Source: JBDKVA01 sp039679375
GTDB taxonomy: Bacteria > Bacillota > Clostridia > Acetivibrionales > DTU013
Reading direction: 5' to 3'
Length of the DNA: 64,000 nt
NCBI GenBank assembly: GCA_039679375.1
Contig: JBDKVA010000102.1
Location: forward strand, 14,640-78,639
Shown: positions 54,719 to 63,261 of the stretch, piece after piece
How the letters are laid out: the number at the start of each line of letters is the position of its first letter
Position numbering within the stretch: position 1 is the first letter of the stretch
Made by a program: the position numbers and the translations under genes
The notes under the pieces: model-generated
What the model was told of the DNA's origin: nothing
The model's input: the letters and a program-made list of their open reading frames with translations, nothing else
Database searches by the model: none

Positions 54719-56469
54719 ACCGCTGCAGCCTCCTCCCTCAGGACATACTGTTCTTCAAACAGCTGCCTGTATATGGGACAGTTTTCAAGAAGCATACTGT
54801 GATGTCCAATCGAAACAAGTTCGCCATTATTTAGGATCGCAACCCTGTCCGAGCCCAGAATCGTAGAAAGACGGTGCGCAATAATAATAGTCGTCCTTCC
54901 ACTGCTCAGTTCCCTCCATGCTTGTGAAATAGACTGTTCAGCCTCAAAATCAAGAGCAGACATAGCTTCATCCATTATCAGTATTTTGGGATTTTTTAAA
55001 AATACCCGCGCTATTGCGATTCTTTGTCGCTGTCCTCCTGAGAAGTCAAGACCGCCGGCGCCTATCACAGTGTCCAGGCCATAGGGAAGGCAGCGGATGA
55101 AGTCGCCGATATGCGCTTTTTCACACGCCTCCATGATCTCTTCATCTGTTGCGCCATGTTTTGCGAGCAAGAGATTATCACGTATGTTTCCATCAAACAG
55201 TATGATCTCCTGATGAACCATACCAATACTGTTTCTGAGGGATTTTAACGAGCATTCCGAAATATCCTGGCCGTCAATGCTTATATTGCCTTCATCCGGC
55301 CTGTATAGCCCAAGCAGGAGGTTTGCCATAGTGCTTTTGCCTGTTCCGCTTCTCCCAACCAGTGCTATCGTCTCACCAGGTTTGATTGTCAAATTAATTT
55401 TTCTCAGCACATGCTCGTCGGCGGAATAACCGAACGATACCATTTCAAAGTCTATCCTTCCTTTGGTTACATTTACGATATTACCGTCATATATTTTTTC
55501 ATCCTCTTCATTCAAAACATCAATGACCCTGCCCACAGAAACCATATTTGACTGGATTCTCATATTTGCATCGTTTATACCCTTTAAAAGGGGGATACCT
55601 CTCGAGAAATATTCAACTGCAGCAATAAATGCACCTACAGTAATATCACCTCTGGAAACCAGTAAACCTGCCAGAATATACAACCCAAGAGTAGATAAAA
55701 GTGAAATTAACGCATTGGCCCTTTCAGCAACAGTTTCAGTGGTATTCGTCGAAACCTTTAATCTCAAAAGTGCTGCGCAGTTTCGTGAAAATACAGCCAT
55801 AACATGCTTCACAGCCGAAAGCAGCCTGACCTCACGCAAACCTTTAATAATCTCAAATGCCCAGCTTATATGCCTTCCATATTTCTCACGGTATGACTCC
55901 ACCTTCTTTTTGACAATACCGGCAAAAATCCTTGAGGCACAGACAGATAACGGAACGGTAACAGCCATTAGCAGTGCAAACCTTATATCAATAAGCGATA
56001 TGAAAAAAACACTGAGGACGAGACGCAGTATATTGGCAGTAAGGTAGAATATATTCCAGTGAATAAAGTTCATGAACTCTTCGCAGTCTTTGTTGATGGT
56101 CGCCGCAAGGTCGCCGGTCCTCATATTCGAAAGGAACCCTGCTTTCATCAGAAGTATTTTCTCATAAACTTTTCTCCGTATATCAAACAGGAATCGTGTC
56201 ATCAAATATGCCCAGGTAGTGTTCAAAATGAGATGCAGCGACTGTTCTCCCAGGAACAGAACTCCATAGCTTGCTACTATATAAATGAAATATGCATTAT
56301 TCCGGGCATAAAAAACTTCGTCTACAAGTTTACCGAATATGTAAGGGTACAGCATTCCGCTGAATGATGTTACGAGGACGCAGAGAAATAGATTCACAAA
56401 GCTGAACCGGTAAGGCTTTGCAAATGAAATTATTATCCTGGCTCTGTTGCTTATCTCATACTTTCTCAT
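54715..56469 (-). CDS. ABC exporter half-transporter (membrane + ATPase), subunit A
   Basis: 584 aa, same layout as subunit B: six helices, Walker A VGRSGTGKST, signature FSGGQRQR, Walker B ILIMDEAMSALD, H-loop IIAHRLST. Preceded 34 nt upstream by a 47-aa hydrophobic ORF in the same direction. GAGGCGG precedes the ATG. Confidence 0.9.
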   Translation of the reverse strand: MRKYEISNRARIIISFAKPYRFSFVNLFLCVLVTSFSGMLYPYIFGKLVDEVFYARNNAYFIYIVASYGVLFLGEQSLHLILNTTWAYLMTRFLFDIRRKVYEKILLMKAGFLSNMRTGDLAATINKDCEEFMNFIHWNIFYLTANILRLVLSVFFISLIDIRFALLMAVTVPLSVCASRIFAGIVKKKVESYREKYGRHISWAFEIIKGLREVRLLSAVKHVMAVFSRNCAALLRLKVSTNTTETVAERANALISLLSTLGLYILAGLLVSRGDITVGAFIAAVEYFSRGIPLLKGINDANMRIQSNMVSVGRVIDVLNEEDEKIYDGNIVNVTKGRIDFEMVSFGYSADEHVLRKINLTIKPGETIALVGRSGTGKSTMANLLLGLYRPDEGNISIDGQDISECSLKSLRNSIGMVHQEIILFDGNIRDNLLLAKHGATDEEIMEACEKAHIGDFIRCLPYGLDTVIGAGGLDFSGGQRQRIAIARVFLKNPKILIMDEAMSALDFEAEQSISQAWRELSSGRTTIIIAHRLSTILGSDRVAILNNGELVSIGHHSMLLENCPIYRQLFEEQYVLREEAAAV

Positions 56470-56503
56470 TTACCGCCTCTTTCCGTTTCATGAGTAACCA
56501 GTA

Positions 56504-56647
56504 TTATTTAAAAAGGCTGAAACCCCATATCTCATGCATAAAACAAAAAGCCGTAATAACAAATAAGATAGCTAAAATTGCAGCTATAGGCGATTTTATG
56601 CATAATGCAAATACCAGCCTTTTGGTTTTACCTGTCCAGAGTGTCAC
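56504..56647 (-). CDS. Small hydrophobic peptide ORF ahead of the ABC exporter (47 aa)
   Basis: Read directly from the minus strand: GTG at 56647 with AAAGGTGGG about eight bases upstream, TAA at 56504. N-terminus VTLWTGKTKRLVFALCIK is basic, then a hydrophobic helix (PIAAILAILFVITAFCFM), then MHEIWGFSLFK. It could be a single-span membrane protein, an exported peptide or a leader of the exporter genes. No family recognised. Not among obvious ORFs because the start is GTG and it is short. Confidence 0.4.
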   Translation of the reverse strand: MTLWTGKTKRLVFALCIKSPIAAILAILFVITAFCFMHEIWGFSLFK

Positions 56648-56824
56648 TAAACCAACCCACCTTTACAAATATCCAGCCAGATAATGTTTATAAAAGTATT
56701 CTTTTACATGCATATGATTATATCTGATTTATTTTAATATTTCTACCTTGAGAATCATTGATAAAAATCTTTCATCATTTATCATTTAATAATTGAAAGT
56801 GATAGAAAATCTCGGAAAATTTCA

Positions 56825-57349
56825 CTATAGCTTTTGATATTTGTCCATTAGTTCGATAAATTTGCTTTCATCTCCGCCAGTGTCAGGATGATATTTCTTG
56901 GCAAGTTCGCGGAATTTCTTTTTGATTTCCTCCGATCCGGCATCCGGTGGAAGACCCATCCAGCTTAAAATATCGGGGTTGTAGAGATTGGAGCCTGTGA
57001 TCCCGTTTTCCGTGTAGTATTTATAGTAGACCCGGAAGAAGAATTCATCAACGGTATTCTTATATTCCTCTTTGTCCATAGTAGCGATTTCTTCCAGTGA
57101 GTATTTCGCCTTGCGGCTGCTGTCGCCATCGAGACAGAATAAGTCATCCCACACAAGCAATACTTTGTCAGGCTTCCTCGAAGGATTGCACCCACCCTTT
57201 CCGAAAGATTCAGGCCGGTGCTTCCCTGAAGGAATAACATCAAAATTGGCTGCATGAAACGTCCCGCCGAAACGTATTTTTATTTCGAGCTTCTTGAGGC
57301 TTCTCAGTTTTCTCTTGATATCATCCATATGATCGGATTTACAGGGCAA
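56825..57349 (-). CDS. J-domain protein (C-terminal DnaJ domain)
   Basis: 174 aa. The J domain is at the C-terminus (about 127-174) with HPD at 154-156 and the following DTGGDESKF. Residues 1-120 are an unrecognised basic/acidic region. Stimulates an Hsp70 ATPase; its own domain may bring a specific client. Start is TTG 57349, set by GGGGGGATCACA; ATG 57328 has no ribosome site. Confidence 0.78.
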   Translation of the reverse strand: MPCKSDHMDDIKRKLRSLKKLEIKIRFGGTFHAANFDVIPSGKHRPESFGKGGCNPSRKPDKVLLVWDDLFCLDGDSSRKAKYSLEEIATMDKEEYKNTVDEFFFRVYYKYYTENGITGSNLYNPDILSWMGLPPDAGSEEIKKKFRELAKKYHPDTGGDESKFIELMDKYQKL

Positions 57350-57423
57350 TGTGATCCCCCCACCAAGCTAGTATTGATTTATGAATATTATTCAATTTCA
57401 CCATTCGAATCCATTAGCATCGC

Positions 57424-57684
57424 TTATCCTTGCAGATCTCTCGATTTTATCGGCTGCTCATCGATCTCTTCAAATCTGTTGACCAACCTGCCGTCAACCT
57501 CTTTTTTGCCGAGAAACATTTCAAGAGGTCTCACCCATATGCCTTTTTCTCCATAAAGCGCCTGGTATACGACCATTTCTTCAAGGGTCTCGGAGTGTTT
57601 GGCAACATGAAGGACCATATAATCCTTCCCCTTGAAATGCCTGTATTTCTTTCCGATTTTAATTTTACGCCCTTCGAAATCCAT
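57424..57684 (-). CDS. DUF1653 family protein
   Basis: 86 aa. KKYRHFKGKDYMVLHVAKHSE, VVYQALYG.KGIWVRPLEMF is the DUF1653 signature. GGGAG before the ATG. Role unknown; perhaps binds a small ligand by its beta-barrel. Confidence 0.85.
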   Translation of the reverse strand: MDFEGRKIKIGKKYRHFKGKDYMVLHVAKHSETLEEMVVYQALYGEKGIWVRPLEMFLGKKEVDGRLVNRFEEIDEQPIKSRDLQG

Positions 57685-57898
57685 TTGCCATCTCCCGAAA
57701 CATATTGAGCTTATATCTTTTTACTAATTTATCACAAAATTCAGAACCAGTAAATAGAAGCAACAATTATTGAACAATCCAGGCCAGGTCATAACTTTTC
57801 ATTATGTTGCACATTAAAAGTATTTATTTTACTTAAATCACATAGCCATGTATAATAGCAATGTAAGATTGATTATCCAAAAAAAGGAGATTTTCAAT

Positions 57899-59089
57899 AT
57901 GGAAAGAATGACAGGCACTGTCGTAAGAGGCCTTCGCGCACCGATCATCAAGCAGGGCGATGATATTGCGCAAATCGTCGTAAGCAGCGTATTGGCGGCT
58001 TCAAAGGCTGAAGCCTTTACAATTAAAGACCGGGATATCGTTGCAGTAACCGAATCCGTAGTTGCACGGGCTCAGGGGAATTATGCCGGCATTGATGCTA
58101 TTGCAAGAGATGTGAAGGCGAAATTCGGCGAAGGTACACTTGGGGTCATATTCCCGATTTTAAGCCGGAACCGTTTTGCAATATGCCTGCGCGGTATAGC
58201 AAAAGGAGCGAAAAAAATTGTGCTGATGCTGAGCTACCCCTCCGATGAGGTAGGCAACCAGCTGGTCAGCATCGATTCACTTGATGAAAAGTGCGTCAAC
58301 CCCTGGACGGATGTACTGACACTGGATCAGTTCCGCAGTTTATTCGGGAATATTAAACATACTTTTACCGGTGTAGATTATATTGACTATTACAAATCGC
58401 TGATTGAAGAATACAATGTGGAATGCGAAGTAATATTCTCCAACAATCCCAAAACCATTTTGGAATATACGAAGAACGTCCTTACCTGCGATATTCATAC
58501 CAGAATGAGGACAAAGAAAATACTAAAAGCGAATGGCGGTGAAAAAGTATTCAGCCTGGATGATATTTTATCCACGTCCGTTAACGGCAGCGGGTATAAT
58601 GAAGACTATGGCCTTCTAGGCTCAAATAAAGCCAGGGAAGATGCGATCAAGCTTTTCCCGCGCAATTGCAGTGAACTCGTGAATAAAATACAGCAAAGCC
58701 TAAAGCAAGCCACTGGAAAGACTGTAGAAGTGATGGTTTACGGGGACGGCGCATTCAAGGATCCTGTGGGCAAGATCTGGGAGCTTGCCGATCCGGTCGT
58801 TTCACCAGGTTATACATCCGGACTTGTGGGCACGCCCAATGAAGTAAAATTGAAGTACCTTGCAGACAATAACTTCGCGGATCTAAAAGGGGAAGATCTC
58901 AAAAAAGCCATTTCAGATTATATACGCAATAAAGAGGCTGACCTCGTAGGGGCCATGGAATCCCAGGGCACGACGCCGCGCAGGCTGACGGATCTCATCG
59001 GTTCGCTTTGCGATCTGACGTCGGGAAGCGGAGATAAAGGCACGCCGATCATATATATCCAGGGCTACTTCGACAATTATACGAAGTAG
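57899..59089 (+). CDS. CofE-like (coenzyme F420-0:L-glutamate ligase family) protein
   Basis: 396 aa from ATG 57899, with AAAGGAG upstream; an ATG at 57848 precedes that site. Start GTVVRGLRAPIIKQGDD, then DRDIVAVTESVVARAQGNY, NRFAICLRGIAKGA and GDGAFKDPVGKIWELADPV, the F420 ligase pattern. About 400 aa, longer than archaeal CofE (about 250). F420 genes are absent here and most Clostridia do not make F420, so the true product may be a different gamma- or alpha-glutamylated compound. Confidence 0.8.
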   Translation: MERMTGTVVRGLRAPIIKQGDDIAQIVVSSVLAASKAEAFTIKDRDIVAVTESVVARAQGNYAGIDAIARDVKAKFGEGTLGVIFPILSRNRFAICLRGIAKGAKKIVLMLSYPSDEVGNQLVSIDSLDEKCVNPWTDVLTLDQFRSLFGNIKHTFTGVDYIDYYKSLIEEYNVECEVIFSNNPKTILEYTKNVLTCDIHTRMRTKKILKANGGEKVFSLDDILSTSVNGSGYNEDYGLLGSNKAREDAIKLFPRNCSELVNKIQQSLKQATGKTVEVMVYGDGAFKDPVGKIWELADPVVSPGYTSGLVGTPNEVKLKYLADNNFADLKGEDLKKAISDYIRNKEADLVGAMESQGTTPRRLTDLIGSLCDLTSGSGDKGTPIIYIQGYFDNYTK

Positions 59090-59278
59090 AAGGCAATTTT
59101 ACCCTTTCTCCCAATCCGTCCAAACCTCCGGATGGTATACTATCGTTGCTTTACGGCCGTTTCGTTTGATGGATGATCTGCAGGCCTGGGGTCGTTGAAG
59201 AGCACTTCTGCCGCTGCGCTTCCGGCTCCCAGGTTCTGCATGTTCAGTACGCCATAAATATGAATATTACCTTCAAAA

Positions 59279-59614
59279 CTATCCAATTCCTAAAAGTCTT
59301 GATATTCTGATTTCAACTTCCTTCATCGTTTTTTTATCCACTTCGCCAATTTTATGAATAAGTCTCTCTTTTGATAAACTCCGAATATCCTCTGTCTTTA
59401 TGAAACTATCTATATTTAGTCCAGCCGTTCCAGCTTTAATCGGAATATGAAGCGGCTGCTTCCTGTCCTTTTTGGTAAAAGGCACTGCAATCACCATTCT
59501 TGCCCCACCCTGATTAAAATAATCAACAGAAATAATGAGTATGGGGCGTTTACCTGCCTGTTCATTTCCAACAATAGGGTCAAGATTTGCAAACCACACC
59601 TCACCACGTTTCAT
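59279..59614 (-). CDS. MazF/PemK-family mRNA-interferase toxin
   Basis: 111 aa from ATG 59614 (GGAGG nine bases upstream). Begins MKRGEVWFANLDPIVGNEQ, then KRPILIISVDYFNQ and AVPFTKKD, the MazF fold. Cuts mRNA at short sequences when freed from its antitoxin, which overlaps it upstream by 14 bp. Type II toxin-antitoxin pair. Confidence 0.9.
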   Translation of the reverse strand: MKRGEVWFANLDPIVGNEQAGKRPILIISVDYFNQGGARMVIAVPFTKKDRKQPLHIPIKAGTAGLNIDSFIKTEDIRSLSKERLIHKIGEVDKKTMKEVEIRISRLLGIG

Positions 59615-59861
59615 CTGCATCTTCCTCCAAATCGTCCGTCAACGCATTATCCAGGAGTTTTCTTTCCTCCATTTCTTCTTGCCAGTCTTTTGGAGTCATG
59701 ATTTCATAAGCACTGTTTACTTCCCTGAAAAATTCTCTTGTTTGGTATTCTTTTAACAGCTTGTCAAGTATGCTTTGCATGGATACTTTTTCATCCATTG
59801 CAATATTTTTAATAATTTCATAGGTATAGGTTGAGACTTTTATGGATTTTGTTTCCGCCAT
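59601..59861 (-). CDS. Antitoxin of the MazF-type pair
   Basis: 86 aa. N-terminus SIKVSTYTYEIIKNIA is a ribbon-helix-helix DNA-binding segment; acidic C-terminus (DDLEEDADETW) would cover the toxin. Not a MazE AbrB-fold antitoxin by sequence. Palindromes 59880-59920 upstream are the likely operator. Confidence 0.8.
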   Translation of the reverse strand: MAETKSIKVSTYTYEIIKNIAMDEKVSMQSILDKLLKEYQTREFFREVNSAYEIMTPKDWQEEMEERKLLDNALTDDLEEDADETW

Positions 59862-59879
59862 AGCTTCGCACCTTTTAAT

Positions 59880-59920
59880 AGAATTTTTGTTCTACTTTAT
59901 ATTATACTATTTTGTAGAAT
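59880..59920. promoter_or_regulatory. Operator of the MazF-type toxin-antitoxin operon
   Basis: TAGAA (59880-59884) pairs with TTCTA (59891-59895), and TTCTAC (59891-59896) pairs with GTAGAA (59915-59920). Located 19 bp before the antitoxin start. Confidence 0.5.
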
Positions 59921-59974
59921 GATATGCAATAAATTTATCATTCCAGGCTCATTTTAGCCAGTCGGAACAGTGTG

Positions 59975-60856
59975 TCAACAGATCAGCATGCCCAGCAGCT
60001 TTTTTCCAGCCGGAGAGACCGGTATCCTGTCCAGCGTGACGATGCAAATATCGCGCTCCGGAATGGGCGTTTTCAATTTTATCTCAAACAATTCCCCTTC
60101 CTCCAGCAGCCTTTCCGCAAAGTTTTTTACTACACAGCCCACGCCAAGACCCCTTGCAGCAAACTGCACAATCAGCTCGCTTGTAGCCAGTTCAAATCCA
60201 GGATTAAGTTTAGTGCCATTTTCTTCTAAAAAATGATCGACATGTTTTCTTGTGCTTGTATTTCGCTCCAGACAAATAACCGGGTATCGTTCGAATTCAG
60301 ACAATTCAATTAATTTCCCATTCAATTCTGAAAACCTGTTATTTGCAACAAATATATCCTCGATTTTACAGACCGGAGTAATGCTGAGGCCTTTATATTC
60401 GGCAACAGGCGCGCTGACGACGCCAAAATCGATTTTCCCTGCATTGAGGTATTCCAGAGTATCGGGCGTTGGCCCATTGGTGACCCTGATCCTGATTTTC
60501 GGATACTGCTTGTTAAATTGCTCCAAATACGGCAGCAGATAAAATTGCAGCGTCATATCGCTTGCACCGATTCGTATCTCACCCGTATCAAGCGTCAATA
60601 ATTCCTTATACTTGTTTTCCGCCTGAACCAGGTACTCATAACCCTGTGCTACATATGTATAGAGCAGTTCCCCTTCCGGTGTGAGCCGCACACCCTTTGG
60701 AGTCCTGAAAAATAAGCTGCCTCCCAGTGTATTTTCCAGGTGCTTGATCGCCTGGCTTACTGCGGGCTGTGAAATAAAGAGTTCTTCAGCTGCAAGCGTA
60801 ATGCTGCCAAGCTTGGCAACATAATTAAAAACTCTGTAGTATTCCAGATTCACCAT
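59975..60856 (-). CDS. LysR-family transcriptional regulator
   Basis: 293 aa. N-terminal winged helix LEYYRVFNYVAKLGSITLAAEELFISQPAVSQ, C-terminal periplasmic-binding-like sensor (about 90-290). Length normal for the family. No divergent enzyme gene next to it, so its target is not suggested by context. The ribosome site is weak. Confidence 0.9.
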   Translation of the reverse strand: MVNLEYYRVFNYVAKLGSITLAAEELFISQPAVSQAIKHLENTLGGSLFFRTPKGVRLTPEGELLYTYVAQGYEYLVQAENKYKELLTLDTGEIRIGASDMTLQFYLLPYLEQFNKQYPKIRIRVTNGPTPDTLEYLNAGKIDFGVVSAPVAEYKGLSITPVCKIEDIFVANNRFSELNGKLIELSEFERYPVICLERNTSTRKHVDHFLEENGTKLNPGFELATSELIVQFAARGLGVGCVVKNFAERLLEEGELFEIKLKTPIPERDICIVTLDRIPVSPAGKKLLGMLIC

Positions 60857-60963
60857 ATCATAATCACGCCTTATAAAAATTCTTAATAATATAATTCATG
60901 ATTATAATATACCATTGAAAATCATTCGGCACAATATTATAAATCAAACGTCTTCCCTGTATC

Positions 60964-61557
60964 CTATTCCTTTAATATTCCCTTTTTTATAGAATCTCCG
61001 ATAAGCTCTTTTGCATACTCCCAAAGCTCAGGGGCATTCTCCTTAAGAAGGCTGTTCCTCTTCAAAACCTTCTCACTTGTTACTCCCGGCTTTTTCCACG
61101 TATGTCCGTCTGTATTATAGTTCAATATGAGAGGCTGCAGCCTGTCAAGACAAGCGGCGAACCTTGCTTCAGACGTATTCAGTTCCTCAAATTCACGCCA
61201 CAGGTCAAATACCTCTTTCGCCTGATCCTGCGGCAAAAGGTTGAACAGCCTGTCGGCTGCCTTTTTCTCACGTTCTTTCTTATCCTCGTTTGCCTTCTCG
61301 TCATAGCAAAAAGTATCTCCTGCGTCAATTTCCACCAGATCGTGGATAATGACCATTTTAACGACCTTCAGCACATCGATCCCGCTGTCTTCCGAATATT
61401 CGGAAAGCAGCACTGCCATAACCGCCATGTGCCACGAATGCTCCGCGTCATTTTCATTTCTTTCCGTTCCGATTACTACATTCTGCCTGAATATCCGTTT
61501 CAATTTATCAATTTCCTTAATAAATTGTATCTGCTGCTGCAGCCTTTCATTTTGCAA
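60964..61557 (-). CDS. HD-domain phosphohydrolase, YfbR/5'-deoxynucleotidase-like
   Basis: 197 aa from TTG 61557 with AAAGGAG upstream (the ATG at 61550 is out of frame). Metal residues His40 (EHSWHMAVM) and His72-Asp73 (IIHDLVEIDAGDTF). Likely removes phosphate from a nucleotide. Followed by no gene in the same direction for 100 nt; the PAP2 gene lies 29 nt upstream. Confidence 0.85.
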   Translation of the reverse strand: MQNERLQQQIQFIKEIDKLKRIFRQNVVIGTERNENDAEHSWHMAVMAVLLSEYSEDSGIDVLKVVKMVIIHDLVEIDAGDTFCYDEKANEDKKEREKKAADRLFNLLPQDQAKEVFDLWREFEELNTSEARFAACLDRLQPLILNYNTDGHTWKKPGVTSEKVLKRNSLLKENAPELWEYAKELIGDSIKKGILKE

Positions 61558-61586
61558 TTTTCTACACTCCTTTATCTGGATTTACT

Positions 61587-62189
61587 TTATACCGGTTCTT
61601 TTCTTTTCAGGAATCCAAACCTTTCAGCCAGCCTGATATAAAAAACAAGCCAGGCCAGTCCGATGATAAAGCCTCCCAGGACATCGCTCGCATAATGGAC
61701 GCCAAGATAGATGCGGCTTATGCCGATCATAAAAACAAGCAGGCTTAATATGGCGGCAACAAGGTGTTTCGACCAGTGTTTTGCATATCTTAAACATAAA
61801 AATATTATGAAACCATAAAAAATCATCGACGACATAGAATGACCGCTTGGAAAGCTATACCCGCTGATTTCCACGAGTTTTAGCAAATCCGGCCTCTGGC
61901 GCTGGAACAGCTGCTTTAGAATAAAATTGAGCAACGCGCCGATTATGATATTGACCGTTATCAATAAAGCATATCGTAAATACTTTTTCTTTTTAAAGAT
62001 AAACGCAGAAAGCAGGATCATTACTGTAAGAATCGTAACAGCCAGCTCCGAACCCCAGAACGTGATGAATATCATAAATCGCGTCATCCCGGCGGAAATG
62101 AATCCGGAAACAAGCTCATAAATTGTATTGTCAAAAACAGACAGGATTTTACCAAGCAAATTCCCGGTTTCAATCACAGCTGGCATCAT
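61587..62189 (-). CDS. PAP2-family membrane phosphatase
   Basis: 200 aa, six predicted helices. Signature KxxxxxxRP (Lys92-Arg99-Pro100), PSGHS (114-118) and SRIYLGVHYASD (158-169) complete. Hydrolyses a lipid pyrophosphate such as undecaprenyl pyrophosphate or phosphatidylglycerol phosphate. Probably the first gene of a short operon with the HD gene. Confidence 0.88.
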   Translation of the reverse strand: MMPAVIETGNLLGKILSVFDNTIYELVSGFISAGMTRFMIFITFWGSELAVTILTVMILLSAFIFKKKKYLRYALLITVNIIIGALLNFILKQLFQRQRPDLLKLVEISGYSFPSGHSMSSMIFYGFIIFLCLRYAKHWSKHLVAAILSLLVFMIGISRIYLGVHYASDVLGGFIIGLAWLVFYIRLAERFGFLKRKEPV

Positions 62190-62235
62190 CAGCCTTTCGT
62201 TTGTTTTGCATCAAGTCCGTCCAATCATGGCATAA

Positions 62236-62325
62236 CATGCTCAAAAGCTACAACATCCAATTTTCTTGAACATGTATGAAAGCGTCGCTTTCATTTAACG
62301 GATAAAGCTTTATCCGTTGAGCATG
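62236..62325. repeat. Nested perfect palindromes
   Basis: ATGAAAGCG-T-CGCTTTCAT (62276-62294) and AACGGATAAAG-CTTTATCCGTT (62297-62318) stand side by side, enclosed by CATGCTCAA (62236-62244) and TTGAGCATG (62317-62325). They overlap the end of the interrupted ORF 62291-62641. Confidence 0.6.
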
Positions 62326-62641
62326 GCCTAATTATAACATGATCCGCGGCTTCTATCAATTTACTCAAACATTTAAAATATAAGCTGATATCCCATGCTT
62401 TTTCCTCCGGTATTTTTTCCTCCCCAGGAGTAAACGGTTTAAAGTCCCCGGCAATCTCCAGCGCCATTTTAAACAGGGCAGCTTCGCCCGGAGGTATTGC
62501 CGTTTTAACCAGTGTGCCTCACTTGGGTTTTGTCGGGTTATTCTTATGAAATCCTCTGGATATCCTTTTTGTGTCTTCCAGTTCCTGCGTCTTTTGTTTC
62601 ATGGGGTCCGAACTGATTCCCTTATTTTTGTTTTTTCCCAT
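62291..62641 (-). pseudogene. ORF with in-frame TGA (117 codons read through); interrupted gene or recoded protein
   Basis: ATG 62641 with GGAGAAAGG upstream opens a 40-aa basic reading frame (MGKNKNKGISSDPMKQK...NNPTKPK) that ends at TGA 62519-62521. In the same frame 75 further sense codons follow to a TGA at 62291 (GTLVKTAIPPGEAALFKMALE...AWDISLYFKCLSKLIEAADH), which look protein-like. Either the first 40 aa are a complete small protein and the rest is a second gene with an odd start, or a nonsense mutation has split one gene, or the TGA is decoded. The first part alone, 62519-62641, is the safest call. A sigma-G-like CATCCTA box with ACATG 17 bp upstream (about 62690-62720) may drive it. 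Confidence 0.45.
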
Positions 62642-62904
62642 AGTCCTTTCTCCTTCATACCTTTTTGTTTATTATATAAGAATACTTCCATTTCATAGGA
62701 TGCCAAATTTATATTTTCCCATGTGATAAAAAAAATACGGCAGGCAGTTGGAAACCAACATTACCCACTAATTGCTCAAAGCCTGACAGAATGAGTGGTT
62801 TAATTCTGAGCATTAATTGCTTTTAAATAATGTTAACAATATTTTTATATTATTATATTGACAATAGTGTATATCGTACAGTATAATGATATTGAGGTGA
62901 TGAA
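62642..62904. other. Divergent intergenic region, small ORF / PadR
   Basis: AT-rich. Holds the PadR promoter on the right and the sigma-G-like candidate on the left. TAATGCTCAGAATTAAACCAC and its surroundings show no ORF or strong hairpin beyond short AATTGCTCA/TGAGCATTAATT inverted copies near 62769-62820. Confidence 0.35.
62858..62887 (+). promoter_or_regulatory. Promoter and operator of the PadR gene
   Basis: TTGACA (62858-62863), 18 bp, TATAAT (62882-62887). ATATC-GTACAGTATAAT-GATAT overlaps the -10 box as an inverted repeat, like known PadR autoregulatory sites. Confidence 0.7.
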
Positions 62905-63261
62905 ATGGAATCTGTTGATGAACTGGTTAATTCACTCATCGTGGAGTTAAGGAGAGGGACGCTGGTGCTTTCCGTACTAAGCCAGCTCTACCGGCCCGAG
63001 TACGGCTATTCCCTAGTACAGAAACTGGAGGGGAAAAATGCACTGATTGAAGCCGGTACGCTTTATCCGCTTCTGCGCCGGCTGGAAAAACAACAGCTCC
63101 TGAGTAGCCAATGGGATACGACAGAAAGCCGTCCCCGTAAATTTTATGTATTAAGTGAGGAAGGCAAAAAAGTGTATCAGCGTTTGAAAAGTGAGTGGCT
63201 ATTACTCACAAAGCAGTTGGAAGTTTTGGTAATGGAGGATGATAGAAATGGAAATGATTGA
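62905..63261 (+). CDS. PadR-family transcriptional regulator
   Basis: 118 aa. Winged helix with RGTLVLSVLSQLYRPEYGYSLVQKLE and AGTLYPLLRRLEKQQLLSSQW, typical of short (subfamily 2) PadR proteins. GAGGTGA lies before the ATG. Overlaps the next gene by 14 bp. Expected to repress its own operon until its ligand, often a membrane-active drug, binds. Confidence 0.92.
   Translation: MESVDELVNSLIVELRRGTLVLSVLSQLYRPEYGYSLVQKLEGKNALIEAGTLYPLLRRLEKQQLLSSQWDTTESRPRKFYVLSEEGKKVYQRLKSEWLLLTKQLEVLVMEDDRNGND

Noticed and set aside
59140..59286. 48-codon TTG frame after mazF (GNIHIYGVLNMQNLGAGS...)
   Set aside because: Start almost on top of the AGGA site and overlapping the mazF stop; it may be a decayed gene end but support is too thin.
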